From NCBI RefSeq assembly GCF_000377665.1, contig NZ_KB898647.1:127559-191558 (forward strand): a stretch of DNA of 64,000 nt, in the 5' to 3' direction. Shown here one piece after another: positions 35,056 to 43,435 of this stretch. The first letter of the stretch is position 1; every line of letters starts with the position of its first letter. Both the position numbers and the translations under genes were made by a program. The DNA comes from Vreelandella zhanjiangensis DSM 21076. Its GTDB lineage: Bacteria; Pseudomonadota; Gammaproteobacteria; Pseudomonadales; Halomonadaceae. Below the pieces are notes generated by a model. It searched no databases. It worked only from the letters and a program-made list of their open reading frames with translations, and had not been told where the DNA came from.

Positions 35056-35706
35056 ATGTCATTACGTATCAATGCGGTCGTTCCCGATTTTGAAGCCCAA
35101 ACCAGCCAGGGGCCTATCCAGTTCCACGAGTGGATTGGCGACAGCTGGGCTATTTTGTTTTCACACCCCAAAGACTTTACGCCAGTCTGCACCACCGAAT
35201 TTGGTGCCGTGGCCACGCTAAGTGCCGAGTGGAAAAAGCGCGGTACGAAAGTGATTGGTGTATCGGTAGATGGCGTTGAAGATCACAAGCGTTGGGCGGG
35301 CGACATCACGAAGTACAGCGGCAGCGATGTTGACTTTCCGATCATTGCTGACGAAGGCCTTAAGGTTTCAAAGCTTTTTGACATGTTGCCGGAAGATGCT
35401 TACCTGCCGGATGGCCGCACGCCTGCCGATAGCGCCACGGTACGCTCGGTATTTATTATCGGCCCGGACAAACAGCTCAAGCTTTCCATGACTTACCCCA
35501 TGACGGTAGGGCGTAACTTTGCAGAAATTCTGCGTGCGCTCGATGCACTTCAGGCAACCGTTAAACACGGTATTGCGACGCCTGCTGATTGGACCGTTGG
35601 TCAGGACGTGATTATTCCGCCTAGCGTCTCAGATGCTGACGCCAAGCAGAAATTTGGTGAGTTTGAAGCTGTACTACCTTACTTGCGTAAAACGTCACTT
35701 AAATAA
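35056..35706 (+). CDS. 1-Cys peroxiredoxin (Prx6 subfamily)
   Basis: 216 residues, the normal Prx6 length, reducing hydrogen peroxide and organic peroxides in the cytoplasm. The peroxidatic C45 lies in HPKDFTPVCTTE and is the only cysteine in the protein, as in 1-Cys enzymes. The remaining catalytic context includes T42 and the later conserved region TYPMTVGRNFAEILRALDAL. The C-terminal dimerisation domain (about 165-216, VIIPPSVSD) is present. The ribosome site AAGGAGG is unusually strong, suggesting high expression. A dyad resembling an OxyR site lies upstream; a good terminator follows. Confidence 0.93.
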   Translation: MSLRINAVVPDFEAQTSQGPIQFHEWIGDSWAILFSHPKDFTPVCTTEFGAVATLSAEWKKRGTKVIGVSVDGVEDHKRWAGDITKYSGSDVDFPIIADEGLKVSKLFDMLPEDAYLPDGRTPADSATVRSVFIIGPDKQLKLSMTYPMTVGRNFAEILRALDALQATVKHGIATPADWTVGQDVIIPPSVSDADAKQKFGEFEAVLPYLRKTSLK

Positions 35707-35726
35707 GCGTTAAGCACTGCGCATAT

Positions 35727-35764
35727 AAAAGCCCTGAGGTTATTTAAACCTCGGGCTTTTTTAA
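35727..35764. terminator. Bidirectional rho-independent terminator
   Basis: AAAAGCCCTGAGGTT and AACCTCGGGCTTTTTT form a long GC-rich stem with loop ATTTA, flanked by A on one side and T on the other. It lies between the convergent peroxiredoxin and chemoreceptor genes and can serve both. Confidence 0.92.
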
Positions 35765-35778
35765 TGTGCTCGGTAAAT

Positions 35779-37047
35779 TTACGAAGCTTCTAACGCCAGC
35801 TGTTCAACCGTGGTCGATACGTTGCGCGCGCCTAACAGGATCTCGTTAACGATAATCTCGATTTCACCAACGCTTGCCTGGCTTGATTTACCTTGTTCCA
35901 CGACTTGCTGCATGGCTTCGGTAGTTTTCATTACTAGCGCCGTATTCTCTTTAAGCAGCTGAGTAATTTCAGTTACCGCGTTACTTGAGCCTTTGGCAAG
36001 CTGGCGCACTTCGTTGGCAACCACGGCAAAACCGCGGCCCTGTTCACCCGCCCGGGCAGCTTCGACAGCGGCATTCAGTGATAGCAAATTGGTTTGATTG
36101 GCAATGCGGGCAATTGATGCCGTAATGCTATTGATGCTCTTGGCCTGTTGATTCAGGGCTTCGATCAGCCGTTGCGCTTCCGCTATGGTTTGGGCGGCCT
36201 GGTCCGTATCACGCATAACCCGCTGCAGGTGGTTCAGGCCGCTTTGGGCTATTTGCTCTGTCTGGGTGGAGGTGCTTTGCGCAGAGGAAACCGCCTGCTT
36301 GGTCGCTTCCGCTTCTTCGACAGCGCGAGTGATGTCAGTGGCAAATTTGACCACTTTAAACACTTTGCCGCTTGAATCAAAAATAGGGTTATAGGTGGCT
36401 TCTAGCCAAACGCTTTTTCCTTGGGCATCAATACGCTCAAATTTACCCTGCATAAGCTCGCCTTGGGATAAGGACTGCCAAAAATGCGGGTGTGTTTTAT
36501 AAAAGTCTTCAGGGCAAAAGCGCTGATGATGCACTCCGATAATCTGTTCCTTGCGGTAACCCAGCGTGCGTTCAAAATTTTCGTTGGCATTGAGAACGTT
36601 GCCTTCGGGCGTAAATTCAATTACCGCCATTGAGCTGTTCAGTGCCTGAAGGACAGCATTCTTGCGCTCAGCCAGCAGGTGGGCGTCAGTAATATCATTA
36701 GCTAACTTGACCACTTCATGGACGCGGCCACGCCGATCACAAATCGGCAGGTAAGTGGCTTCCAGCCATACTTCTTTGCCTTGAGCGTTAAAACGCCGGA
36801 ATGTACCCCGATGGCTTTCACCGGCCGCCAATGCTTGCCAAAACGCCTGATATTCCAACGTCTGTGTTTCAGTCTGGCTGCAGAACATGCGGTGGTGCTT
36901 GTCGCGTATGTCGTTCAGGGTATAACCCATAACGTCTAAAAACAGCGGGCTTGCGGTTTTAATATGGCCAGTTGGCGTAAAGGTAATGAACGCGGTGTGC
37001 TGTTCGACAGCATTGCGTAAATGTGAACTGGAACGTAACGGTAGCAT
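35779..37047 (-). CDS. Cytoplasmic PAS-PAS methyl-accepting protein, BdlA-like
   Basis: 422 residues without membrane segments. Two PAS domains in tandem (about 12-120 and 135-245), each ending in the similar PAC stretch [14 protein letters not shown] or [14 protein letters not shown], followed by a chemoreceptor signalling domain (about 250-422) whose hairpin tip reads [20 protein letters not shown]. Size and order match Pseudomonas aeruginosa BdlA (two PAS plus MCP), which controls biofilm dispersal with c-di-GMP; orthology is inferred, not shown. The signalling domain is short for a classical receptor and I see no C-terminal CheR-tethering peptide. PAS repeats probably bind heme or flavin, unknown here. 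No strong Shine-Dalgarno before the ATG. Confidence 0.9.
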   Translation of the reverse strand: MLPLRSSSHLRNAVEQHTAFITFTPTGHIKTASPLFLDVMGYTLNDIRDKHHRMFCSQTETQTLEYQAFWQALAAGESHRGTFRRFNAQGKEVWLEATYLPICDRRGRVHEVVKLANDITDAHLLAERKNAVLQALNSSMAVIEFTPEGNVLNANENFERTLGYRKEQIIGVHHQRFCPEDFYKTHPHFWQSLSQGELMQGKFERIDAQGKSVWLEATYNPIFDSSGKVFKVVKFATDITRAVEEAEATKQAVSSAQSTSTQTEQIAQSGLNHLQRVMRDTDQAAQTIAEAQRLIEALNQQAKSINSITASIARIANQTNLLSLNAAVEAARAGEQGRGFAVVANEVRQLAKGSSNAVTEITQLLKENTALVMKTTEAMQQVVEQGKSSQASVGEIEIIVNEILLGARNVSTTVEQLALEAS

Positions 37048-37281
37048 TAGGGGGGATGCTCTTTGTACAGGGATGGTATAGTTTTAAAGAGAGTAGTATA
37101 GCTTTTTGCTAAATGCACTTGCTAAAACCACTTAATTTAAGTACACAACGTTACAAATTGGAATTAATTAGTCACAAATATAGGTGTTTTTTACTAGTTT
37201 TTATTAATTTTTTAATTCAAACGATTGAATGAAATACAGAAAATATTTTCACTATTTGGTAATTGAGCACTATTGGCGAGC

Positions 37282-37310
37282 AAAAAAAAGCGCCCTTAAT
37301 ATTAAGAGCG
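37282..37310 (-). terminator. Terminator after the isocitrate dehydrogenase gene
   Basis: On the minus strand GCGCTCTTAAT and ATTAAGGGCGC pair (one G-U) and are followed by TTTTTTTTG, 28 bases past the dehydrogenase stop. Confidence 0.88.
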
Positions 37311-37337
37311 CCGGTTTATTCTGAATCTAGTATTTTT

Positions 37338-38351
37338 TTAAGCCTGAACGTATTCCACCAACGCTTGGGCGAACGTGTCGGTGGTGCCTGTACCACCCAT
37401 GTCGGGAGTTACCATCTCACGGCGCGTCTCAAGTACCTTACGGATACCCTGACGAATTGCTTCCGCTTTAGCGTTCATGCTCAGGTGGTCAAGCATTTGT
37501 GCGGCGGCCAGCAGTAGGGCGCAGGGGTTGGCAAGCTTTTTACCGGCAATATCCGGCGCTGAGCCGTGTACCGCTTCAAAGATCGCAGCTTTTTCACCAA
37601 TATTTGCTCCGGGCGCCAGGCCCAAACCGCCCACTAACCCTGCGCAGAGATCCGAAAGAATATCGCCAAACAGGTTCGTCGTGACCACCACATCAAACTG
37701 ATGCGGGTTCATCACCAGCTGCATACAGGCGTTATCAACGATCATTTCCTGGAATTCGAGTTCGGGATACTCTTTGGCGATTTCGCGCGCCACTTCAAGA
37801 AACAGGCCTGAACTGGTTTTGATGATATTGGCTTTATGAACAGCGGTGACCTTTTTGCGCCCCTGGTTTTTAGCCAGCTCAAACGCATAACGCACAATGC
37901 GCTCGGACCCTTTACGGGTCACCTTGATCACTGAAATACCGGTATTGCCGTCGTCGATCATCTCCTGCCCGTCAGACAGATAAGCGCCTTCGGTATTTTC
38001 GCGCACGGTAATCATATCGATATCTTCAAAGCGCGATTTAGTCCCTGGGAAACTAATGGCCGGGCGCACGTTAGCGTAAAGGTCAAAGTGGCGGCGAAGC
38101 TGAACGTTAATGGAAGAAAAGCCTTTGCCGATGGGGGTCGTAAGAGGGCCTTTAAGCGCAATGCCGTGTTTTTCGATGGCATCCAGTGATGCTTGAGGAA
38201 TGAGCGTGCCATGTTTTTCAAGCGCGACCAGGCCTGCGTCAACAAACTCATAGTTCAAGCCACACTCAAGGGCATCTAATACCTTTAAGGTAGCGTCCAT
38301 AATTTCTGGACCGATGCCATCGCCTTCAATAACCGCAATCGTTTGGCTCAT
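37338..38351 (-). CDS. NAD-type isocitrate dehydrogenase (isopropylmalate/isocitrate family)
   Basis: 337 residues, the size of the NAD-dependent homodecarboxylating enzymes and of LeuB, shorter than E. coli Icd (416). Seen: the start IAVIEGDGIGPEI, substrate residues in SSINVQLRRHFDLYANVRP with the Ser expected for isocitrate, ITVRENTEGAY, and the family signature NLFGDILSDLCAGLVGGLG. The cofactor loop HGSAPDIAGKKLANP favours NAD. Oxidises isocitrate to 2-oxoglutarate in the TCA cycle. GAGGAG lies 8 bases before the ATG. Homoisocitrate or isopropylmalate activity is less likely but cannot be excluded. Confidence 0.88.
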   Translation of the reverse strand: MSQTIAVIEGDGIGPEIMDATLKVLDALECGLNYEFVDAGLVALEKHGTLIPQASLDAIEKHGIALKGPLTTPIGKGFSSINVQLRRHFDLYANVRPAISFPGTKSRFEDIDMITVRENTEGAYLSDGQEMIDDGNTGISVIKVTRKGSERIVRYAFELAKNQGRKKVTAVHKANIIKTSSGLFLEVAREIAKEYPELEFQEMIVDNACMQLVMNPHQFDVVVTTNLFGDILSDLCAGLVGGLGLAPGANIGEKAAIFEAVHGSAPDIAGKKLANPCALLLAAAQMLDHLSMNAKAEAIRQGIRKVLETRREMVTPDMGGTGTTDTFAQALVEYVQA

Positions 38352-38816
38352 GGGTAACTCCTCATTAACGGTTAAATATCATCATTTAACATACTCAATG
38401 GTACGCTAATGTGATGTCAAAGGTCATCCGTGAGAGACGCGATACATGCTGCTAGGCGGGTGCAGCTGCCTTTATTTGCTGATAGAATCAGCCGCCAATA
38501 TCGCAGTGTATCGTTTACCGCATTTTTAACGGCCAAGTATCCACGTCATGACGCTTTCAATAGCTACTTTCTTATTACTGCCAATAGCAGGGCTGATGAC
38601 TCCGCCCTAGGCAACTTCCTTCCTTATTACTGTGAGGTGATGCGCTAATGGCGCTTTCATCGCATAGCGGCACCCTATTCGCCGAAAGCGGATGAGGGCC
38701 ATTAGCCGTTAGTCATTAATGATTTTCCAACTCCCGTATTGATTGCGTCGCCCCCAGTATCGCTATGCCATGCTGTTGGGCCGCTTTGCGTTCATCTATC
38801 ACCATGGACCCTATGA
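38352..38816. other. Intergenic region with an imperfect inverted repeat
   Basis: 465 bases between the divergent dehydrogenase and SulP genes, with no gene I support; a 72-codon plus-strand frame at 38430-38648 has no recognised feature. An imperfect stem around 38646-38705 pairs CTAATGGC at one end with GCCATTAG at the other, with further partial pairing inside. Confidence 0.6.
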
Positions 38817-40307
38817 ATGTCTCTCTTCAGTAAGCAAGAATGGTTTTCCAACATTAAAGGCGACACGCTTTCAGGCCTTGTTGTAGCGTTGGCGTTGATT
38901 CCTGAGGCGATTGCCTTTTCGATCATTGCAGGGGTCGACCCCAAAGTGGGGCTGTACGCCTCGTTCTGTATCGCAGTCATCATTGCGTTTACAGGCGGGC
39001 GCCCTGGCATGATTTCCGCGGCTACCGGCGCCATGGCCCTTTTGATGGTTACGCTGGTTCGCGAGCACGGCCTGGAATACTTGTTTGCCGCGACGCTGTT
39101 AACCGGCGTGTTCCAGATTATCGCCGGCTATTTAAAGCTCGCAGAATTAATGCGCTTTGTGTCGCGCTCAGTGGTGACAGGCTTTGTGAATGCGCTGGCC
39201 ATTTTGATCTTTATGGCGCAACTGCCTGAGCTGACCAACGTGACCTGGCATGTGTACGTTATGACGCTGGCCGGTTTAGGCATTATTTATCTGTTCCCCT
39301 ATTTACCCGTTATCGGTAAGTCTCTGCCTTCCCCGCTGGTATGTATCGTAGTATTGACCGTTGTGTATATGGTCAGCGGCATGGACATTCGTACCGTGGG
39401 GGATATGGGCGAGCTTCCGGATACGCTGCCGGTTTTTCTGTGGCCAGATGTCCCGCTTAACCTTGAAACGCTGACGATCATTTTGCCTTACGCGTTGATG
39501 CTCTGCGTTGTGGGTCTTTTGGAATCGATGATGACAGCGACCATTGTCGATGACCTGACCGATACGCCCAGCGATAAAAACCGTGAGTGCAAAGGCCAGG
39601 GAATCGCCAATATTGGTGCGGGTCTGATGGGCGGTATGGCGGGCTGTGCAATGATCGGTCAGTCGGTCATCAATGTTAAATCCGGTGGCCGTACACGGCT
39701 TTCAACGCTGATTGCCGGCGGCGTGCTGCTGCTGTTGGTGGTGTTTCTCTCTGACTGGGTATCCCAGATTCCCATGGCGGCGCTGGTGGCTGTCATGATC
39801 ATGGTATCGATCGGGACGTTTAGCTGGGAATCGATCCGCGATTTGAAAAAGCTCCCTCTGAGTACCAACATTGTGATGCTGGCAACGGTAGCGGTTACCG
39901 TAGGGACGCATAACCTCGCGCTAGGCGTATTTGTCGGTGTGTTACTTGCCGCGATGTTCTTTGCCAATAAAGTCAGCAAGATCATGTATGTCGAATCAAA
40001 CGTGTTAGAGGCGGGCAGGCAGCGTGAGTATCACATTGTCGGCCAAGTGTTCTTTGCCTCCTCTACGCATTTTATGGCGGCGTTTGAGACCCGGGAAAGT
40101 CTCGACAAGGTCACTATCAACTTATCGCGGGCGCATTTTTGGGATATTACCGCCGTACAGGCGCTCGACCGGGTGGTGATTAAATTCCGCCGTGAAGGTA
40201 CTGATGTCGAGATCATTGGCTTAAACGCCGCCAGTGCAACCATTGTTGACCGCTATGCGGTACACAACGATTCGGCTGCGATAGATAAGCTGATGAAAGA
40301 CCACTAG
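38817..40307 (+). CDS. SulP-family anion transporter with STAS domain
   Basis: 496 residues. Membrane domain (about 10-385) with 10-14 segments and typical SulP features: [21 protein letters not shown] with the early PEAIAF motif, [17 protein letters not shown] [14 protein letters not shown], and [21 protein letters not shown]. The C-terminal STAS domain (about 395-496, [20 protein letters not shown]) is shorter than in some members. Bacterial SulP proteins carry sulfate, bicarbonate or dicarboxylates; those with the [12 protein letters not shown] form are often grouped with bicarbonate-type carriers, but the ion cannot be decided. A second ATG lies 4 bases upstream in another frame; a clear Shine-Dalgarno is lacking. 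Confidence 0.9.
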   Translation: MSLFSKQEWFSNIKGDTLSGLVVALALIPEAIAFSIIAGVDPKVGLYASFCIAVIIAFTGGRPGMISAATGAMALLMVTLVREHGLEYLFAATLLTGVFQIIAGYLKLAELMRFVSRSVVTGFVNALAILIFMAQLPELTNVTWHVYVMTLAGLGIIYLFPYLPVIGKSLPSPLVCIVVLTVVYMVSGMDIRTVGDMGELPDTLPVFLWPDVPLNLETLTIILPYALMLCVVGLLESMMTATIVDDLTDTPSDKNRECKGQGIANIGAGLMGGMAGCAMIGQSVINVKSGGRTRLSTLIAGGVLLLLVVFLSDWVSQIPMAALVAVMIMVSIGTFSWESIRDLKKLPLSTNIVMLATVAVTVGTHNLALGVFVGVLLAAMFFANKVSKIMYVESNVLEAGRQREYHIVGQVFFASSTHFMAAFETRESLDKVTINLSRAHFWDITAVQALDRVVIKFRREGTDVEIIGLNAASATIVDRYAVHNDSAAIDKLMKDH

Positions 40308-40385
40308 GCTCTTTAACGCCTCACCACAAAACGCATAGCTGTATTAAATATATCTGTAATGAATATAGCTTCTTGAATGTAGCGT

Positions 40386-40420
40386 AAAGCCGGCCCTGGA
40401 TGTAGGGGTCGGCTTTTGTT
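40386..40420 (+). terminator. Terminator after the SulP gene
   Basis: AAAGCCGGCCCT and AGGGGTCGGCTTT pair with a GGATGT loop, followed by TTTGTT on the plus strand. It ends right at the stop codon of the convergent ACR3-like gene. Confidence 0.85.
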
Positions 40421-41378
40421 AAGCGCGGTCGGGTAACAGCGTGTTGGGTACCCAGCGTAAATAAACAATCATTCCAAACAGCTCAACCAACGATTGAAAA
40501 ACAATCACAACCACGGCGGCTTGCCATGCCTCAGGCAGGGCAAGCGCAATAGGCAACATCACAAAAGAGTTACGCGTAGCAAAACTGAACGTTAACGTTC
40601 TGGCACTGGCCGGCGGTAACTTGAACGCGTTGCCCAGCACTTTCCCGAGCATGCCGGCAAAGAGTAGAAAACCTATAAAAATGAATACGACTTGGGCCAA
40701 CACCTGATGAAGCCCAAGCACGCTGCCCACTTGAGAGGCAGCAATAATAAACACCACCAGCGCTAACAGTGGCACCGGCAGGAGACCAAGGCGATGAGTG
40801 GTGCGCTCAAGGCTTGGATAGCGCTGGGCGGCGCACTCTGTCAGCCAGGCCAGCGCCAACGGCAGTAAAATAAAGCCTGCAAAAGCGCCCAATAGCGCCG
40901 TCGAAAAGGTAAGCAGAAACCACTCGTTGCCTAAGAGCAGCCACAGGTAGACCGGCAACGCGATTATCTGCACCAGCAACAGCAGCGGGGTGGCGGCAAT
41001 GGCGAGCGCTGTATCGCCTTTACCCAAGTGGGCGAAGCTGATAAACCAATCGGTGCAGGGTACTAAAAGTACCAGTAACACACCGGCCAGCACGGCGGGG
41101 GGCAGCGGTAGCCACAGCAGCATAATGGCTATAAATGCCGGAATAGCCACAAAATTGCCGACCAGCAGGGCAATCATAAATCGGGTATCGGTGGCACCTT
41201 GTGCTATGCGTAGCAAAGGAATTTGGGTAAACGTTGCGTAGAGCAGTACGCCTAGCAGTGGCCACAATAAACGGTCAAAAGACGCCGTTAGCTCTGGCGC
41301 ATAGGCGCCTAGCGTTAAGCCCGCAGAAATAAAGCCAAGATATATCCAGGACTGATGCTTTTCCATCTGATCACGCAT
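40419..41378 (-). CDS. ACR3/bile-acid-symporter family carrier (arsenite efflux-like)
   Basis: About 319 residues with roughly ten membrane segments. It resembles the ACR3 arsenite permease branch of the BASS superfamily: LLVPCTDWFISFAHLGKGD (about 105-123) holds the conserved PCT where the arsenite-binding Cys of ACR3 lies, and FSFATRNSFVMLPIALALP matches the second crossover motif. Many such genes without ars neighbours are simply annotated as arsenic resistance proteins; no arsR or arsC is nearby, so the substrate is uncertain. A longer frame reaches 41477 but would overlap crcB; the ATG at 41378 starts the hydrophobic body. GGAG is 13 bases upstream, a bit far. Confidence 0.8.
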   Translation of the reverse strand: MRDQMEKHQSWIYLGFISAGLTLGAYAPELTASFDRLLWPLLGVLLYATFTQIPLLRIAQGATDTRFMIALLVGNFVAIPAFIAIMLLWLPLPPAVLAGVLLVLLVPCTDWFISFAHLGKGDTALAIAATPLLLLVQIIALPVYLWLLLGNEWFLLTFSTALLGAFAGFILLPLALAWLTECAAQRYPSLERTTHRLGLLPVPLLALVVFIIAASQVGSVLGLHQVLAQVVFIFIGFLLFAGMLGKVLGNAFKLPPASARTLTFSFATRNSFVMLPIALALPEAWQAAVVVIVFQSLVELFGMIVYLRWVPNTLLPDRA

Positions 41379-41401
41379 TAGGCAGTATTGCTCCGGGTAA
41401 C

Positions 41402-41806
41402 TTATGGCTGGTGGCTGTTGGGGCAGGCTTTGTATGAGCGCGCCATGCGATCGCCGACTGCGGCGGCGCCCAGCCACAGCGGTAGGCTGACCGCTAGGTA
41501 TACAAGCGCAAGCCCCGGCTTGCCTGCATCAATAAAATGCAGCGTCTCTAGGCTGAACATTGAGAATGTCGTAAAGCCGCCACAAAATCCCACGATGCCA
41601 AAAGGCTGCCACCAACGGGTAGGCGCAAGCGTTGCCATGGCGGCTAACCAGCCAATCAGCCACGAGCCTGCCACGTTGACCAGCAGCGTGCCCCAGGGGA
41701 AATAGCTGCCCAGCGCTGCTTGGGCACCAAGCGATACCGCATAGCGCATTAGGCTACCCAGGCCGCTGCCAACGCCAACGGCTAAATAACGCTGCCAAGC
41801 CTTCAT
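41402..41806 (-). CDS. crcB: Fluoride channel subunit CrcB (second of a pair)
   Basis: About 134 residues, four membrane segments. CrcB/Fluc proteins form dual-topology dimers that pass fluoride out of the cell. Motifs seen: GSGLGSLMRYAVS (about 14-26), NVAGSWLIGW and the channel motif GFCGGFTTFSMFSLE. The ATG at 41806 shares ATGA with the stop of the upstream crcB gene, so the pair is translationally coupled; a longer start at 41848 would overlap far and is rejected. Two adjacent crcB genes usually encode a heterodimer of fixed opposite topology. Confidence 0.92.
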   Translation of the reverse strand: MKAWQRYLAVGVGSGLGSLMRYAVSLGAQAALGSYFPWGTLLVNVAGSWLIGWLAAMATLAPTRWWQPFGIVGFCGGFTTFSMFSLETLHFIDAGKPGLALVYLAVSLPLWLGAAAVGDRMARSYKACPNSHQP

Positions 41807-42180
41807 GGGAGGCTCCCGGATAACAGCCAGCCCACATAAGCCAGGCAAAGGCCAAGCAACAGCGTGGCGATAATATTGATAAGAGCGCTAATCGAATGGC
41901 CATTTCGCCATAGCCCAAGCGTTTGTAAGCTGAATGACGAGACGGTGGTGTAACCCCCAAGAAGCCCGGTGACGCTCATTAGCCAAAGCGATGAAGCGCC
42001 GTGCTCAGGAAAGCCCAGTGTGCCTAAAAGCCATCCGGCCGCCAACGCGCCGCTAGCGTTTACAAAAAGCGTTCCCCAGGGGAATTGCTGTCCATACTTT
42101 TTGGCGAGCAGGTTTGAAATCGCAAAACGCCCCATGCCGCCAAGTGCACCACCTAACGCCACTAATAAAAAACTCATCAT
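41803..42180 (-). CDS. crcB: Fluoride channel subunit CrcB (first of a pair)
   Basis: 125 residues, four membrane segments. Motifs: LGGALGGMGRFAISN (about 8-22), FVNASGALAAGW and the channel motif GLLGGYTTVSSFSLQ. Together with the overlapping second gene it should form a heteromeric Fluc fluoride exporter in the inner membrane. Two ATGs start the frame (42180, 42177). I looked for a fluoride riboswitch upstream (42181-42300) and did not find its consensus. The ACR3-like carrier gene follows 23 bases after the second crcB, so the three may be one toxic-anion operon. Confidence 0.92.
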   Translation of the reverse strand: MMSFLLVALGGALGGMGRFAISNLLAKKYGQQFPWGTLFVNASGALAAGWLLGTLGFPEHGASSLWLMSVTGLLGGYTTVSSFSLQTLGLWRNGHSISALINIIATLLLGLCLAYVGWLLSGSLP

Positions 42181-42348
42181 GCCAAGCCCCTGCTGACGTC
42201 ATCGGGTGCGCCTAATGGCTGGGTTTTAAGCTAAAAGCGCCAAAGTGTAGCACGCCATTCTATTAAGATAGAAAGACGCGCTAATGGCGATATGAGTAGA
42301 CAGAAACCCCAGAAAGAACTAATACACAAGTAAGTGCCAATAAAAATT

Positions 42349-42368
42349 AGCGCCTATTGTTAGGCGCT
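42349..42368. other. 8-bp stem-loop upstream of the usp gene
   Basis: AGCGCCTA-TTGT-TAGGCGCT is a perfect inverted repeat. Read on the minus strand it is followed by AATTTTTATT, terminator-like, though no minus-strand gene ends here; on the plus strand it lies in the probable leader of the usp gene. Confidence 0.55.
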
Positions 42369-42434
42369 CACTTCACCTAAAAGAGGGATAGATCACCAGC
42401 GCAGTGCATGCACTCACTTGAACAGAGGTTGCTT

Positions 42435-43289
42435 ATGTCTGACTACGTTTTAGCCGCTATTGATCGTTCCCCGTTTGCAGAAGGTGTTTGCCAATATGCC
42501 GCATGGGCGGCAAAGGCGCTTGATGCTTCACTCACGTTTATCCATGTGGTCGAGCATCACGCTCAGGCGGTTAGACCTGACCTGACCGGGCATCTGGGCT
42601 TAGGAACCCGGGAGCATTTACTTGAAGAGCTAGCCAACGTTGATGAGCAGCGCGCTAAGATTGCCCGTGAGCAGGGCCGTCTATTGCTTGAGGCAGCGAA
42701 AACGCGTGCTGAAAACGCAGGCGTTGCAGCGCTTGAAAGCGTGCAGCGTAACGGAACGCTAATCGAAACGCTCACCGACCAGGAGCAAGCGTTACGTTTG
42801 CTGGTTATCGGTAAGCGTGGTGAAACGACTCATCTGGCAAACGGCCATATGGGCGCAAACCTTGAGCGCGCTGTACGGGAAATGCATCGACCTATTCTTA
42901 TGGTGCCCAGGGAGTTTACCCCGCCCCAAAAAGTCATGATGGCTTTTGATGGTAGTGCAACGGCACGTAAGAGTATTGAGATGGTGGCGAAAAGTCCGCT
43001 GTTTAAGGGGCTTGAGTGCCATGTGGTGCTAGTGGGCACCGAGACTGCCGAGAACCGTTTGCAGCTGGCCTGGGCATTAAAAGCCCTGCGCGATGAGCAG
43101 CATATCGTTAAAGGCGCGATACATGCAGGCGATGTAGAGGAGACGCTGCGTCATTACCAGCAGGACCATAAGATCGATATGCTGGTGATGGGCGCTTACG
43201 GACATTCGCGCATTCGCCGTTTATTGCTGGGCAGCACCACTAAAACAATGCTGTGTAAAACCCAGGTGCCGGTACTGATCTTGCGCTAA
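42435..43289 (+). CDS. Tandem-domain universal stress protein
   Basis: 284 residues with two UspA domains (about 1-145 and 155-284). First domain: YVLAAIDRSPFAEGVCQYA and IGKRGETTHL; second: KVMMAFDGSATARKSIEMV and the full nucleotide-binding signature MGAYGHSRIRRLLLGSTT. The second domain therefore probably binds ATP; the first has a degenerate glycine loop. Tandem Usp proteins like UspE act in survival of starvation and membrane stress. AGAGG lies 6 bases before the ATG at 42435; an upstream frame start at 42408 is less likely. Monocistronic. Confidence 0.9.
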   Translation: MSDYVLAAIDRSPFAEGVCQYAAWAAKALDASLTFIHVVEHHAQAVRPDLTGHLGLGTREHLLEELANVDEQRAKIAREQGRLLLEAAKTRAENAGVAALESVQRNGTLIETLTDQEQALRLLVIGKRGETTHLANGHMGANLERAVREMHRPILMVPREFTPPQKVMMAFDGSATARKSIEMVAKSPLFKGLECHVVLVGTETAENRLQLAWALKALRDEQHIVKGAIHAGDVEETLRHYQQDHKIDMLVMGAYGHSRIRRLLLGSTTKTMLCKTQVPVLILR

Positions 43290-43325
43290 CGGTGCTCCTG
43301 GCGCGGCTTTTATACGCGAAAGCAA

Positions 43326-43373
43326 CCCTTGGCAAGCGGCTACTGGAATAGCTTTTCATCCGCTTGCCAAGGG
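43326..43373. repeat. Perfect 14-bp inverted repeat
   Basis: CCCTTGGCAAGCGG (43326-43339) and its exact complement (43360-43373) enclose a 20-nt loop, between the convergent usp and leuA genes. There is no T run on either side, so it is either a bidirectional terminator of a non-standard kind or a palindromic intergenic repeat. Confidence 0.8.
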
Positions 43374-43384
43374 CGTAACTGTTT

Positions 43385-43435
43385 AGATCTTGAACATTAG
43401 ACCTTAAACATAAGATCTTAATATTAGACCGTAAG
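43385..43435. repeat. Degenerate 13-14-bp tandem repeat at the leuA 3' end
   Basis: Units AGATCTTGAACATT, AGACCTTAAACATA, AGATCTTAATATT and a partial AGACCGTAAG follow one another and run across the leuA stop codon (43424-43426). They recall, in size and A/T-rich CTTAA core, the 15-bp units between glgE and treS. Confidence 0.65.

Noticed and set aside
38430..38648. 72-codon plus-strand frame between the dehydrogenase and SulP genes
   Set aside because: No recognisable domain and no good ribosome site; treated as chance.
42181..42300. Possible fluoride riboswitch ahead of the crcB pair
   Set aside because: A GATGAC stretch is present, but the paired 5' consensus and pseudoknot partners were not found by eye; only a covariance search could settle it.
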